From positions 186,001-250,000 of the forward strand of contig NZ_SOCP01000011.1 of the NCBI RefSeq assembly GCF_004364325.1: a stretch of DNA of 64,000 bases, in the 5' to 3' direction. Below, piece by piece: positions 31,283-40,106 of this stretch (within the stretch, counting starts at the first letter, position 1; every line of letters starts with the position of its first letter). Origin of the DNA: Actinophytocola oryzae (GTDB lineage: Bacteria > Actinomycetota > Actinomycetes > Mycobacteriales > Pseudonocardiaceae). A program made the translations under genes and the position numbers. The notes under the pieces are model-generated. The model searched no databases. It worked only from the letters and a program-made list of their open reading frames with translations, and was not told the origin of the DNA.

Positions 31283-32194
31283 CTAGTCCGCCACCTTCAG
31301 GACGATCTTGCCCGTCGAGCCGCCCTTCTCGCCGTGCTCGTGGGCCTTGGCGGCGTCGGCCAGGGGGAACACGGAGTCCAGCGTGACCGTCAGCTGCTTG
31401 TGCTCCACCAGGTCGACCAGGGCCAGCATGCCGGCGTGGTCGGGTTCCACCAGCAGGAAGGCCTCGTCCGTCGGGTCGGCCAGCGAGATGTAGGTGCCAC
31501 CCGGGCGCAGCAGCGAACGGGACTTCGCCGCGTAGTCGCCCGCGATGGTGTCGAGCACCACGTCCAGCTCACCGGTCTCCTCGGTGAAGTCCTTCGTGCG
31601 GTAGTCGATCACCTCGTCGGCGCCAAGGCCGCGGACGAAGTCGTGTTTCGCCGCGCTCGCCGTGGCGATCACGTGCGCGCCCCTCGACTTCGCGATCTGC
31701 ACCGCGAGGTGACCGACGCCGCCCGCCGCCGCGTGGATCAGCACTCGTTGGCCCGGCTGGACGTTCGCGTGGTCCACAAGGGACTGCCACGCGGTCAGGC
31801 CCGCCAGCGGGAGGCCTGCCGCGGTCACGTGGTCCAGGGACGCGGGCTTGCGGGCGAAGTGGCGTGGTGGGGCCACCACGTACTCGGCGTAGGCGCCCGG
31901 TGGGTTGGGGAACAGGGGCATGCCGAAGACCTCGTCGCCCGGGGCGAACATCCGCACACCGGTTCCGACCGCCTCGACCACGCCGGACACGTCGTAGCCG
32001 GGGACGTACGGGGCCGAGGTCGCCATCGTCCGCCCCCGGGCGCGGGCCTTCCAGTCGGTCGGGTTCACGCCTGCCGCGTGGACGCGCACCAGGATCTCGA
32101 CCGCGCCCGGTTCGGGCTTGGGCAGCTCCACCTCGGTCAGCACCTCGGGGCCGCCGGGGCCCTGGACGCTCATCGCCCGCATCGTGTTCGCCAT
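31283..32194 (-). CDS. NADP-dependent quinone-oxidoreductase-like MDR protein
   Basis: The 303-residue protein MANTMRAMSVQGPGGPEVLT is a zinc-free medium-chain reductase: GroES-like domain at 1-120, then the Rossmann domain with LIHAAAGGVGHLAVQIAKSR. A VNPTDWKARARG segment and the absence of zinc cysteines place it near quinone oxidoreductases. An ATG nine bases upstream (32203) is possible. The gene is divergent from a GlxA-type AraC regulator 71 bases away, its likely controller, and runs into bioA after 14 bases, so bioA may be read from this promoter too. Confidence 0.9.
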   Translation of the reverse strand: MANTMRAMSVQGPGGPEVLTEVELPKPEPGAVEILVRVHAAGVNPTDWKARARGRTMATSAPYVPGYDVSGVVEAVGTGVRMFAPGDEVFGMPLFPNPPGAYAEYVVAPPRHFARKPASLDHVTAAGLPLAGLTAWQSLVDHANVQPGQRVLIHAAAGGVGHLAVQIAKSRGAHVIATASAAKHDFVRGLGADEVIDYRTKDFTEETGELDVVLDTIAGDYAAKSRSLLRPGGTYISLADPTDEAFLLVEPDHAGMLALVDLVEHKQLTVTLDSVFPLADAAKAHEHGEKGGSTGKIVLKVAD

Positions 32195-32214
32195 GCCGCC
32201 CATCCTGACGCCGA

Positions 32215-32230
32215 TGGCAGGCGTCTGCCA
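32215..32230. promoter_or_regulatory. Candidate operator between oxidoreductase and GlxA-type regulator
   Basis: TGGCAG (32215-32220) and CTGCCA (32225-32230) form a perfect inverted repeat with a four-base spacer in the 71-base divergent region. TGGC-initiated half sites recall the targets of AdpA-like GlxA-family regulators, but the rest of that consensus is not met. Confidence 0.35.
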
Positions 32231-32265
32231 GTGGCCCGGAGGTCATGGTGTGTCAAGATCGGGCC

Positions 32266-33213
32266 ATGCATCGGATCGTGGTTCTGGCGCTGGACGAGGT
32301 CATCCCGTTCGAGCTGGGCATCCCGGCGCGGATCTTCGGGACAGCCACCGACGAGGACGGCACACCGTTCTACGAGATCGTCACCTGCACGGTCGACGGG
32401 CGGCCCGTACACACGCAGGCCGACTTCGCGATCACCGTCGCACACGACGCCCGGGTGCTGGCCGGTGCCGACACCGTGGTGATCCCCTCGACGACGGTCG
32501 GTGTCCACGGTGAGCTGCCGGACGAGGTGGCCGCCGCGCTCGCGACGGTGCGTCCGGGGACTCGCCTCGTGTCGATCTGCCTCGGGGCGTACGTGCTGGC
32601 GTCCCTGGGACTGCTCGACGGGCGCCCCGCGACCACCCACTGGATGCACGCAGAGCACCTGCGGGAGAAGTTCCCGCGCGTGCTGGTGCGGCCGGACGTG
32701 TTGTTCGTCGACGACGGGGACGTGCTGACGTCGGCGGGTGCCGCCGCCGGGGTCGACCTGTGTCTGCACATGGTGCGCCGGGACCACGGGAGCGCGGTCG
32801 CGAACCTGGTGGCGCGCCGCTGCGTGGTACCGCCGTGGCGGGATGGCGGGCAGGCTCAGTACGTGGAGCGGGCGGTGCGGGAGCCGGCCGAGGCGAGCAC
32901 GGCGGCCGCTCGTGCGTGGGCGTTGACGCGGCTGGACGAGCCGGTGGGACTGGACGAGCTGGCGTCGAAGGCCGGGATGAGCAGGCGGACGTTCACCAGG
33001 CGTTTTCGTGACGAGGTGGGGGTGAGTCCTGGGCAGTGGCTCATCCGGCAGCGGGTCGAGCTGGCACGGGACCTGCTGGAGACGACCGAGCTGGCGACGG
33101 AGGCCGTGGCCCGTCGAGCCGGGTTCGGGACTGCCGCGGCCATGCGCCACCACCTTCGAGCCGCGTTGGGCACCTCGCCGATGACCTACCGCAGGACGTT
33201 CCGCGCGAGCTGA
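32266..33213 (+). CDS. GlxA family AraC-type regulator
   Basis: The 315-residue protein MHRIVVLALDEVIPFELGIP has an N-terminal DJ-1/PfpI-like domain (residues 5-165) with the elbow Cys in RLVSICLGAYVLASLGLLDG, and a C-terminal AraC DNA-binding domain (ARAWALTRLDEPVGLDELAS, KAGMSRRTFTRRFRDEVGVS and a second HTH in TELATEAVARRAGFGTAAAM). Regulators of this type sense small metabolites and activate neighbours. It faces the MDR oxidoreductase gene. ATG 32266 is preferred to one 21 bases upstream because it begins at the first strand of the domain. Repeats of the GAAGG-N3-CCTTC family follow its stop. Confidence 0.92.
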   Translation: MHRIVVLALDEVIPFELGIPARIFGTATDEDGTPFYEIVTCTVDGRPVHTQADFAITVAHDARVLAGADTVVIPSTTVGVHGELPDEVAAALATVRPGTRLVSICLGAYVLASLGLLDGRPATTHWMHAEHLREKFPRVLVRPDVLFVDDGDVLTSAGAAAGVDLCLHMVRRDHGSAVANLVARRCVVPPWRDGGQAQYVERAVREPAEASTAAARAWALTRLDEPVGLDELASKAGMSRRTFTRRFRDEVGVSPGQWLIRQRVELARDLLETTELATEAVARRAGFGTAAAMRHHLRAALGTSPMTYRRTFRAS

Positions 33214-33239
33214 CCTTTCGCGCTCGACCCCGCAGGCCA

Positions 33240-33446
33240 ACGTTATGAAGGCGTCCTTCAGTACGCCCAGCGTTACGAAGGCGTCCTTCAGTGCATGCCG
33301 ACCCCGCCGACGGATCCTGCGGACGGCCTGGCACGTCGCACCCGGCACGCAAGGCACACCCACCAACAGCGTGCCCCCACCAACCCACCGTAACGAAGGA
33401 CTCCTTCAGTACGCCCAGCGTTACGAAGGCGTCCTTCAGTGCATGG
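33240..33446 (+). repeat. Two pairs of hairpin repeats 3' of the GlxA-type gene
   Basis: GAAGG-N3-CCTTC cores start at 33247 and 33277, and at 33395 and 33425; within each pair spacing is 30 bases. The loop is CGT in three and ACT in the copy at 33395. The 90 bases between pairs hold no other feature, and a decayed core GGAAGGCGTTCCTCAGTGC lies near 33546. The region separates two convergent genes (33213 and 33558); nothing else is seen in it. Confidence 0.9.
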
Positions 33447-33557
33447 CCCACACGCCAACGCATTCTGCGGAGGGCACCGGGCGCGTTGCGCTCGGGGCGC
33501 GGAGTGGGCCGGGTGCAACGGCGTGCCCCCGTCTGCTCCGGCGTGGGAAGGCGTTCC

Positions 33558-35138
33558 TCAGTGCGCCGGGTGGGGTAGTACCAGGAGCGCGTCGCCGACG
33601 GGGCGTTCGCCGGTGGCGTCGGACGGGGTGTTGAGCAGCTTGTTGTTGGCGACCATGGTGGTGGAGCCGCCGCCGTCGAGGTTCAGGGCCTCGTGCATGC
33701 CAAGCGCTTGCGCCAGTGCCGCGGACTCCGCGATGGACAGGCCGAGGCTCGTCGTGGCGCGGCCGTCGACCGTGACCAGGAGGACGCGTCCGCGGTCGTC
33801 CACACCGGCGATGGTGCGGGGGTTACGTTTTGCGGCCCAGCCATAGTAGAAGCTTGGGTCTCCCGGGCGGACCATGCCGTCGCGGTTCGGGGTGGCGTGC
33901 TGGCGTCCGTCGCGGACCAGCTCCGGGCCGCCGTTGATCACGTAGTCCGCGTCCAGGCCTGTCAGGTGACTGGTGATCGTGAGTTTTCGGCCTGGTTGAG
34001 CCACGGTCGCCAGGTCTGTCGCCCTTGCGCCCGTGGCCTGGATCGACCGCGTCCCTGCCGGGAGCGGTCCGCCGCGTGGCGTGCGGACCTGGGTTACCCG
34101 ACCGTGGCCGTCGACTATCGCCTCTGCGCCCGGGCCTGCCGGTGTGGACGCACCGTAGTCGGCGGTGAAGACGATCAGCTCGTCCGGGTCGGTGCAGGTG
34201 GTGTCGTGCAACGGCCGGTTGGTGGGGGCGTCTCCTGTGCCGCCGCAGTTGCGGATTAGCCCGGGCACGCGGTTGAGCCCGTCGAGTCGCAGCGTGTGGC
34301 GTCCGCTCGAGACTGTGCCGGTCCACGTGTTGCGCGTGACCCCGGCGTGCCGGCCGTTGGCGGCGAAGACGAAGGACGGCCTGCCGTTGACGGCCTCGCT
34401 CAGTAAGCGTCCATTGTAGACGCCCACGCCGGCGGGATCACCGGGCGCGCCCGCGGCAGGGTCCAGTACGAAGAACCCCGCGTTGACACCGGCGGTCGCA
34501 CCTCGTGCCGCCGCCAGGGCACTCGTGGTCTCCCGGCGTTCGATGTCCGCGCCGAAGTCGCCGACCAGGCTCCCCCGGAACCGCTGCGGGTCGATGGTGA
34601 TCACCCGGACGACCCACGGCCCGCGGTCTGTCGGGGCGCCGTCCCATCCGGTGAAGACGGTCGACGCGGTGAAGCCCGCGGCGCGGACCTGGGTGAGCTG
34701 TGCGTCGGCGGCGGCCTTCGTGGGGTGGGCGCCTGTCCGGACTCGGAAGCCGAGTGAGCCGCCCGCGAAGTCCGCCAGACGCGGCGTGGTGACGTCCTCC
34801 ACGCGCGGCTGGAAGCCATCGGCCTCGAGGCTGGCCGCCAGCTGGTCGGCGGGTTCTCGGGCGGAGATGGCCGTCGGTGGGGCGTCCGGGTCCGGAGAAC
34901 CGCTGCCGCCGGGCACCGCGACCTCCACGGTCCAGACGTCGGCGGGGTCGGGTTCACCACGCACGATCGTCGTGAGCGTGACCCCTGGTTGCAGGGCCTG
35001 GGAGGTCCTTGTCTCGACCAGATCGCGTGGGCCGAGAGGGAGGCCGTGGCCCTGCCCGTGATCGGCTACGGCGGGCGTGGTCAGACCAGCGGCGAGCGCC
35101 AACGCCCCTACGAGCACACCCAACTTCCGAGTCCGCAT
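33558..35138 (-). CDS. Secreted phosphodiester glycosidase (NAGPA) family protein with SPOR-like domain
   Basis: The 526-residue precursor MRTRKLGVLVGALALAAGLT has a signal peptide ending near TPAVA. Residues 85-165 look like a SPOR-type module (REPADQLAASLEADGFQPRV and LGFRVRTGAHPTKAAADAQL). The C-terminal half is a NAGPA/exopolysaccharide phosphodiester glycosidase domain: TAGVNAGFFVLD, DYVINGGPELVRDG, LLVTVDGRATTSLGLSIAES and the signature ALNLDGGGSTTMVANNKLLN. Such enzymes remove phosphodiester-linked sugars from wall polymers or glycans. No Shine-Dalgarno is clear, but the leader fixes ATG 35138 over the longer frame. Confidence 0.88.
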   Translation of the reverse strand: MRTRKLGVLVGALALAAGLTTPAVADHGQGHGLPLGPRDLVETRTSQALQPGVTLTTIVRGEPDPADVWTVEVAVPGGSGSPDPDAPPTAISAREPADQLAASLEADGFQPRVEDVTTPRLADFAGGSLGFRVRTGAHPTKAAADAQLTQVRAAGFTASTVFTGWDGAPTDRGPWVVRVITIDPQRFRGSLVGDFGADIERRETTSALAAARGATAGVNAGFFVLDPAAGAPGDPAGVGVYNGRLLSEAVNGRPSFVFAANGRHAGVTRNTWTGTVSSGRHTLRLDGLNRVPGLIRNCGGTGDAPTNRPLHDTTCTDPDELIVFTADYGASTPAGPGAEAIVDGHGRVTQVRTPRGGPLPAGTRSIQATGARATDLATVAQPGRKLTITSHLTGLDADYVINGGPELVRDGRQHATPNRDGMVRPGDPSFYYGWAAKRNPRTIAGVDDRGRVLLVTVDGRATTSLGLSIAESAALAQALGMHEALNLDGGGSTTMVANNKLLNTPSDATGERPVGDALLVLPHPAH

Positions 35139-35254
35139 GCGACACACCCCGTCCTGGTTCGCGGTCGGGCCAACCCAACCACAGGGCACCGACAAAGTCA
35201 CCGACGGAGACATGGCGGCGACCCGACGGACAGGGGTCGATCCGGGAACAGGGC

Positions 35255-38200
35255 TCAGGCGTCGACCGTGACGCCCGGGATCGCCTTGATCTCACCCAGG
35301 AACGCCGGCGACACCTTGATCGGGTAGTCGTCCAGCGCGAGCGTGACGCCGTTCTCCTTGTGGGCGAACTTCAGGTGCACGGGAGTGTCACCGCGGTGCG
35401 CGGTCAGGGTGTTCTTCAGCTCCCCCACCACCTCGTCGTTCAGCTTGCCCGGGTTGCACAGCAGCACGAAAGGGACTTCCTCGTCCGCCGCCGACAGGTC
35501 GGCCTCCGAGAACTCCAACGGGATCAGGCCCGACCCGAAGACGGACATCTTGTCCTCGCGCCAGTTCACCCGGCCCTTCACCGCGACGGCCGCGTCCTCG
35601 ATCAGGTCCTGCGACAGCACGGAGTAACTCTTCGCGAAGAACAGCACCTCGATCGAGGCGTCCAGGTCCTCGATCGTGCAGATACACCACGGCTCGCCCT
35701 GCTTGTTCACCCGGCGTTCCATCGCGGAGATCATTCCCGACAGGACGATCTCGCCCTCCTTCGGCGGGTTGTCCAGGATCTCCGCGATCGCCTTCGGGGC
35801 GTGCTTGCGCAACAGGCGTTCCGCGCCGTCCAGCGGGTGCGCCGACACGTACAGACCCAGCATCTCCCGCTCGTAGGCGAGCAGCTGCTTGCGTGGCCAC
35901 TCCTCGTCGGTGAACTTGAGGTGCGCCAACGGGCTCGAGTCACTCGACGGGGTGGACGAGTCGTCGTCGCCGAAACCGAACAGGTCGAACTGGCCCATCG
36001 CCTCCTGGCGCTTCAGGCCGACGACCGCCTCCACCGCCTCCTCGTGCGCCTGGACCAGCGACAGCCTGGTGTGGGCCATCGAGTCGAACGCGCCCGCCTT
36101 GACCAGCGACTCGATCACCCGCTTGTTGCACACCACCAACTCCGCCTTGTCCAGGAAGTCGGTGAAACTCGTGTACGCGCCCTTCTCCGTACGGGTCTTG
36201 ATGATCGACTCGACCACGTGCGCACCCACGTTGCGGACCGCACCCATGCCGAAGCGGATGTCGGTGCCGACCGCGGCGAAGCGCAGGCCCGACTCGTTGA
36301 CATCCGGCGGCAGCACCTTGATGCCCAGCCTGCGACACTCCGACAGGTACACCGCCGACTTGTCCTTGTTGTCACCCACCGAGGTGAGCAGCGCGGCCAT
36401 GTACTCGGCGCGGTAGTTCGCCTTCAGGAACGCGGTCCAGTACGACACCAGGCCGTAGGCGGCTGCGTGCGACTTGTTGAACGCGTAGCCCGCGAACGGG
36501 AGAATCGTGTCCCACAACGCCTTGATCGCCGCGTCCGAGAAGCCGCCCGGGCGAAGGTCGCTCGCCTTCATACCCGCCTGGAAGCGCTCGAACTCCGCGT
36601 CCAGCACCTCCTGCTTCTTCTTACCCATGGCCTTGCGGAGCACGTCCGCCTGTCCCATGGAGTAGCCCGCGACCTTCTGGGCGATGAACATGATCTGCTC
36701 TTGGTAGACGATCAGACCGTACGTCTCGCTCAGGATGTCCTTGAGCGGCTCCAGCAGCTCAGGGTGGATCGGCTTGATCTGCTGACGCTTGTTCTTGCGG
36801 TCCGCGTAGTCGTTGTGGGCGTTCATGCCCATCGGACCCGGGCGGTACAGCGCGCCGACCGCCACGATGTCCTCGAAGCCCGTCGGCTGCATGCGCCGCA
36901 GCAGGTCACGCATGGGGCCACCGTCCAGCTGGAACACGCCGAGCGTGTCACCACGGGACAGCAGCTTGTAGGTTTCCTTGTCCTCCAGCGCGAGGGTGTC
37001 GAGGTCGATGTCCTCGCCGCGGTTGGCCTTGATGTTGTCGATCGCGTCGCCGATGACCGTCAGGTTCCGCAGACCGAGGAAGTCCATCTTCAGCAGGCCG
37101 ATGGCCTCGCACGACGGGTAGTCCCAGCCGGTGATGATCGAGCCGTCGTCGCGCCGCCACAGCGGGATCGACTGCATCAGCGGCTGCGAGGAGAGAATCA
37201 CCGCGCAGGCGTGCACACCCGCGTTGCGGATCAGGCCCTCGAGGCCACGCGCGGTCTCGAAGATCTTGCCGACCTCGGCGTCCGTCTCGATCAGCGTGCG
37301 GACCTCGGCTGCCTCGGCGTAGCGCTCGTGCTTCGGGTCGACGATGCCCTTCAGCGGGATGTCCTTCGCCATGATCGGCGGCGGCAGTGCCTTGGAGATC
37401 CGGTCGGCGATCGCGAAGCCCGGCTGGCCGTGCAGGACCCGGGCCGAGTCCTTGAGCGCGGCCTTGGTCTTGATCGTGCCGAAGGTGATGACCTGGGCGA
37501 CCTTGTCGTGCCCGTACTTGTCCGTGGCGTAGGTGATCATCTCGCCACGCCTGCGGTCGTCGAAGTCGATGTCGATGTCGGGCATCGACGCGCGCTCCGG
37601 GTTGAGGAACCGCTCGAACAGCAGGCCGTGCGGGATCGGGTCCAGGTTCGTGATGCCCAGCGCGTACGCGACGAGCGAGCCCGCTGCGGAACCACGGCCG
37701 GGCCCGACCCGGATGCCCACCTTCCGCGCGTGGGCCACGAGGTCGGCGACCACCAGGAAGTACGCGGGGAAGCCCTTCTGGACGATCACGCCCAGCTCGA
37801 ACTCGGCACGCTCGGTGTACCCGTCGGGGATACCGGCCGGGAAACGCCAGTCGAGGCCGCGCTGGACCTCCTTGGCCAGCCAGCTGGCCTGGTCCTCCCC
37901 CTCGGGCACCTCGAACGCCGGAATCCGGTCGGCGTACGCCCAGACCTCCTCGTACGACTCCACCCGCTCGGCGATCAGCAGGGTCGAGTCGGCCGCGCCG
38001 GGGACTTCCTTGTCCCAGTACTCACGCATGTCCTCGGCGGACTTCAGGTAGTAGCCGTCCCCGTCGAACTTGAAGCGGTTCGGGTCGGACAGCGTCTTGC
38101 CGGACTGCACGCACAGCAACGCAGCGTGGTCGGCGGCCTGGTCCTTGGTGACGTAGTGCGAGTCGTTGGTGGCGAGAGGACGCAGGTCGAGCTTCCTGCC

Positions 38201-39988
38201 CACCTCGAGCAGGCCCTCACGGACCGAGCGTTCGATCGGCAGGCCGTGGTCCATCAGCTCGAGGAAGAAGTTCTCCTGCCCGAAGATGTCCCGGTAGTCC
38301 GCCGCGGCCTGTAGTGCCTCGGCCGTCTGCCCCAGCCGCAGCCGGGTCTGGACCTCACCGGACGGGCACCCGGTGGTCGCGATGATGCCCTCGTGATGCT
38401 CCGCGATCAGCTCGCGGTCGCAGTTGTGCACCGCGAAGTCGGTGACGTAGCTGTGGTCTTCCTCGACCTCGATGTTGTACGTCGTGCCGGTGTAGGTCTT
38501 GCGCAGCACCTCTCGCACGGGCTTGTAGACGAACTCGTCGTCCGACAGCGTCCGCCGGTGGCTCGGCTCGAGCGTCGGTGAGAAGTCGGCCCGGTAGCTC
38601 GGCGCACGGTTCTCGTTGTCGTCCGGTTGGCAGTACGTGGTGGCGAAGTCGGCGTTGAGGCGTGCGGCCAGAGTGCGCATCTGCCAGTGGAGCTGAACCG
38701 AGGCCTGCTGGAGGTTGATGACCTCGGGCCTGGTCTGCGACCCGTCACCGGCAAGCACACCCTCGAACATCCCACGCATGAACTCCGCGGGAGCCTCGAA
38801 GACGAACTCGGGCATGTGCTTGTTCCCGGCGCCCCTGCCGCAGAGGGAGCCGAGCAGCTGCGCCAAGAGTGTGGAGCCGACGGAGACCGAGGTTCCGCGA
38901 TAGTCGGGACGGTCTGCCCGCCCGCGGACCACCGCCTCCTCGCCGGTGTACTTCTCGACCATCTTCGCGCACAGGGCAGCGAGGTGATGCTCGTCCTCGT
39001 GGAGGTACCACGAGACGGTGTGACCGCGGTCGACACCACCTTCCGCGACATACAAGCCGAGGAAGAAACCGAAGTCGTAGTCGAGTTCGATCTCGCCCTG
39101 CAGGGTCGCGTAGTGCTTGGTCGGCCCTGTGTCGCGGCGGGCGGCGACGCGGAAGAACCGGTCGGGTTCACCATCGACGGGGAGCCAGTCGACATGCTCG
39201 GCCGTCCGGATCGATGTCACCGGCTCGGTGTCCGAACGCACCCGTGGCAGACAGACCCAGCTGTTCCACTCGTCCACTGACTCGGCAGTGCCCGGCCGGC
39301 CGGCGACGACGTCCCGCGCCTCCACCCAGGACTTGCCGCCGTCGCGCTGACGGATCAGGACCGGGTGCTCCCCGGTCATCCAGGTGACCCGGCGGTAGTG
39401 GTTGTTGAGTTCGATGCCGTAGACGTCGCCGTCGTGGTCGTTGCGCATCACCTCGACGACGGGCCGGAAACGACCACGGTGGGTGAGCACCTCGTCGCCG
39501 ACCCGGACGTCCTCGATCGGCTTCATGCCGCCCCTGGTCATGATCTCCTGACCAGGCAGGAGGCAGCGTGGCTTCCTGTAATAACCCTGTATGGAGGCGA
39601 GCGAGGACAGCGTGAACAGGTTGCGCAGGCCCGTCGCGTTGGCGGCGAGCATGGTCATGTGGGTGTAGGCGCCGCCGCCCGAGACGTCGCCGCCGACGCC
39701 CTCGTCGTCGGAGCTGCGCTGGCGGGCCTCGCCCCAGAAGACCGGCTTCTTGTGGTAGCGGCTGTTGGGGGCGATGTACGCCTCGATGCCGATGATCGGC
39801 TTGACGCCGATCTTCTTGGCGGACTGGTAGAACTCGTCGGCGCCGTACATGTTGCCGTGGTCGGTCATGCCGACCGCGGGCATGCCGAGGCGCGCGGCCT
39901 CCGTGATCAGCGGCGCGACCTTGGCGGCGCCGTCGAGCATCGAGTACTCGGTGTGCACATGGAGATGAACGAACGAGTCAGCCGCCAC
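35255..39988 (-). CDS. dnaE: DNA polymerase III alpha subunit precursor with intein
   Basis: The 1577-codon frame encodes DnaE1 interrupted by an intein. Extein parts (residues 1-141 and 523-1577) sum to 1196 residues, normal for actinobacterial DnaE1. The N-terminal PHP domain begins VAADSFVHLHVHTEYSMLDG; the polymerase metal-binding aspartates are in MPDIDIDFDDRRRGEMITYA (around 37565); the PGRGSAAGSLVAYALG palm segment, the fingers FNKSHAAAYGLVSYWTAFLK and a C-terminal helix-hairpin-helix/OB region follow. GTG 39988 starts the protein. It is the main replicative polymerase, so intein splicing would be essential for viability if no second dnaE1 exists. Confidence 0.97.
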   Translation of the reverse strand: MAADSFVHLHVHTEYSMLDGAAKVAPLITEAARLGMPAVGMTDHGNMYGADEFYQSAKKIGVKPIIGIEAYIAPNSRYHKKPVFWGEARQRSSDDEGVGGDVSGGGAYTHMTMLAANATGLRNLFTLSSLASIQGYYRKPRCLLPGQEIMTRGGMKPIEDVRVGDEVLTHRGRFRPVVEVMRNDHDGDVYGIELNNHYRRVTWMTGEHPVLIRQRDGGKSWVEARDVVAGRPGTAESVDEWNSWVCLPRVRSDTEPVTSIRTAEHVDWLPVDGEPDRFFRVAARRDTGPTKHYATLQGEIELDYDFGFFLGLYVAEGGVDRGHTVSWYLHEDEHHLAALCAKMVEKYTGEEAVVRGRADRPDYRGTSVSVGSTLLAQLLGSLCGRGAGNKHMPEFVFEAPAEFMRGMFEGVLAGDGSQTRPEVINLQQASVQLHWQMRTLAARLNADFATTYCQPDDNENRAPSYRADFSPTLEPSHRRTLSDDEFVYKPVREVLRKTYTGTTYNIEVEEDHSYVTDFAVHNCDRELIAEHHEGIIATTGCPSGEVQTRLRLGQTAEALQAAADYRDIFGQENFFLELMDHGLPIERSVREGLLEVGRKLDLRPLATNDSHYVTKDQAADHAALLCVQSGKTLSDPNRFKFDGDGYYLKSAEDMREYWDKEVPGAADSTLLIAERVESYEEVWAYADRIPAFEVPEGEDQASWLAKEVQRGLDWRFPAGIPDGYTERAEFELGVIVQKGFPAYFLVVADLVAHARKVGIRVGPGRGSAAGSLVAYALGITNLDPIPHGLLFERFLNPERASMPDIDIDFDDRRRGEMITYATDKYGHDKVAQVITFGTIKTKAALKDSARVLHGQPGFAIADRISKALPPPIMAKDIPLKGIVDPKHERYAEAAEVRTLIETDAEVGKIFETARGLEGLIRNAGVHACAVILSSQPLMQSIPLWRRDDGSIITGWDYPSCEAIGLLKMDFLGLRNLTVIGDAIDNIKANRGEDIDLDTLALEDKETYKLLSRGDTLGVFQLDGGPMRDLLRRMQPTGFEDIVAVGALYRPGPMGMNAHNDYADRKNKRQQIKPIHPELLEPLKDILSETYGLIVYQEQIMFIAQKVAGYSMGQADVLRKAMGKKKQEVLDAEFERFQAGMKASDLRPGGFSDAAIKALWDTILPFAGYAFNKSHAAAYGLVSYWTAFLKANYRAEYMAALLTSVGDNKDKSAVYLSECRRLGIKVLPPDVNESGLRFAAVGTDIRFGMGAVRNVGAHVVESIIKTRTEKGAYTSFTDFLDKAELVVCNKRVIESLVKAGAFDSMAHTRLSLVQAHEEAVEAVVGLKRQEAMGQFDLFGFGDDDSSTPSSDSSPLAHLKFTDEEWPRKQLLAYEREMLGLYVSAHPLDGAERLLRKHAPKAIAEILDNPPKEGEIVLSGMISAMERRVNKQGEPWCICTIEDLDASIEVLFFAKSYSVLSQDLIEDAAVAVKGRVNWREDKMSVFGSGLIPLEFSEADLSAADEEVPFVLLCNPGKLNDEVVGELKNTLTAHRGDTPVHLKFAHKENGVTLALDDYPIKVSPAFLGEIKAIPGVTVDA
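38423..39565 (-). other. LAGLIDADG intein in the DnaE PHP domain
   Basis: Residues 142-522 (381 aa) lie between GYYRKPR and CDRELIAEHHEG. Splicing blocks are clear: A, CLLPGQEIMTRGG with Cys1 and VRVGDEVLTHRG; B, TGEHPVLI (GxH); F, TYNIEVEEDHSYVTD; G, FAVHN followed by Cys+1. Between them are two LAGLIDADG-like helices, FFLGLYVAEGG (308-318) and MRGMFEGVLAGDGSQ (404-418), with Glu316 and Asp415 as candidate metal ligands, so a homing endonuclease domain is present. The +1 extein residue is Cys where DnaE homologues commonly have Met. The site is near the N-terminus, distinct from the cyanobacterial split DnaE site. Confidence 0.95.
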
Positions 39989-40106
39989 GAGGCACCACCC
40001 TACGACGAGGCGACGCGGGGTTGAACGACCGGTTCATGGCGTGTCTCCTCGGGCCTGTGCATGGGCTCGTCGTACCTCCGGGCACCGACAGTTCCGGCGC
40101 GGAGGC

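Noticed and set aside
30162..31286. A 374-codon plus-strand frame opposite bioA
   Set aside because: bioA on the minus strand is complete with PLP motifs. The opposite frame is acidic/Gly-rich nonsense typical of antisense frames.
35009..38314. An 1101-codon plus-strand frame opposite dnaE
   Set aside because: It is a composition artefact: in GC-rich DNA the strand opposite a real gene often lacks stops. Its translation is rich in Arg, His, Val and Gln with no domain, whereas the minus strand encodes a complete DnaE.
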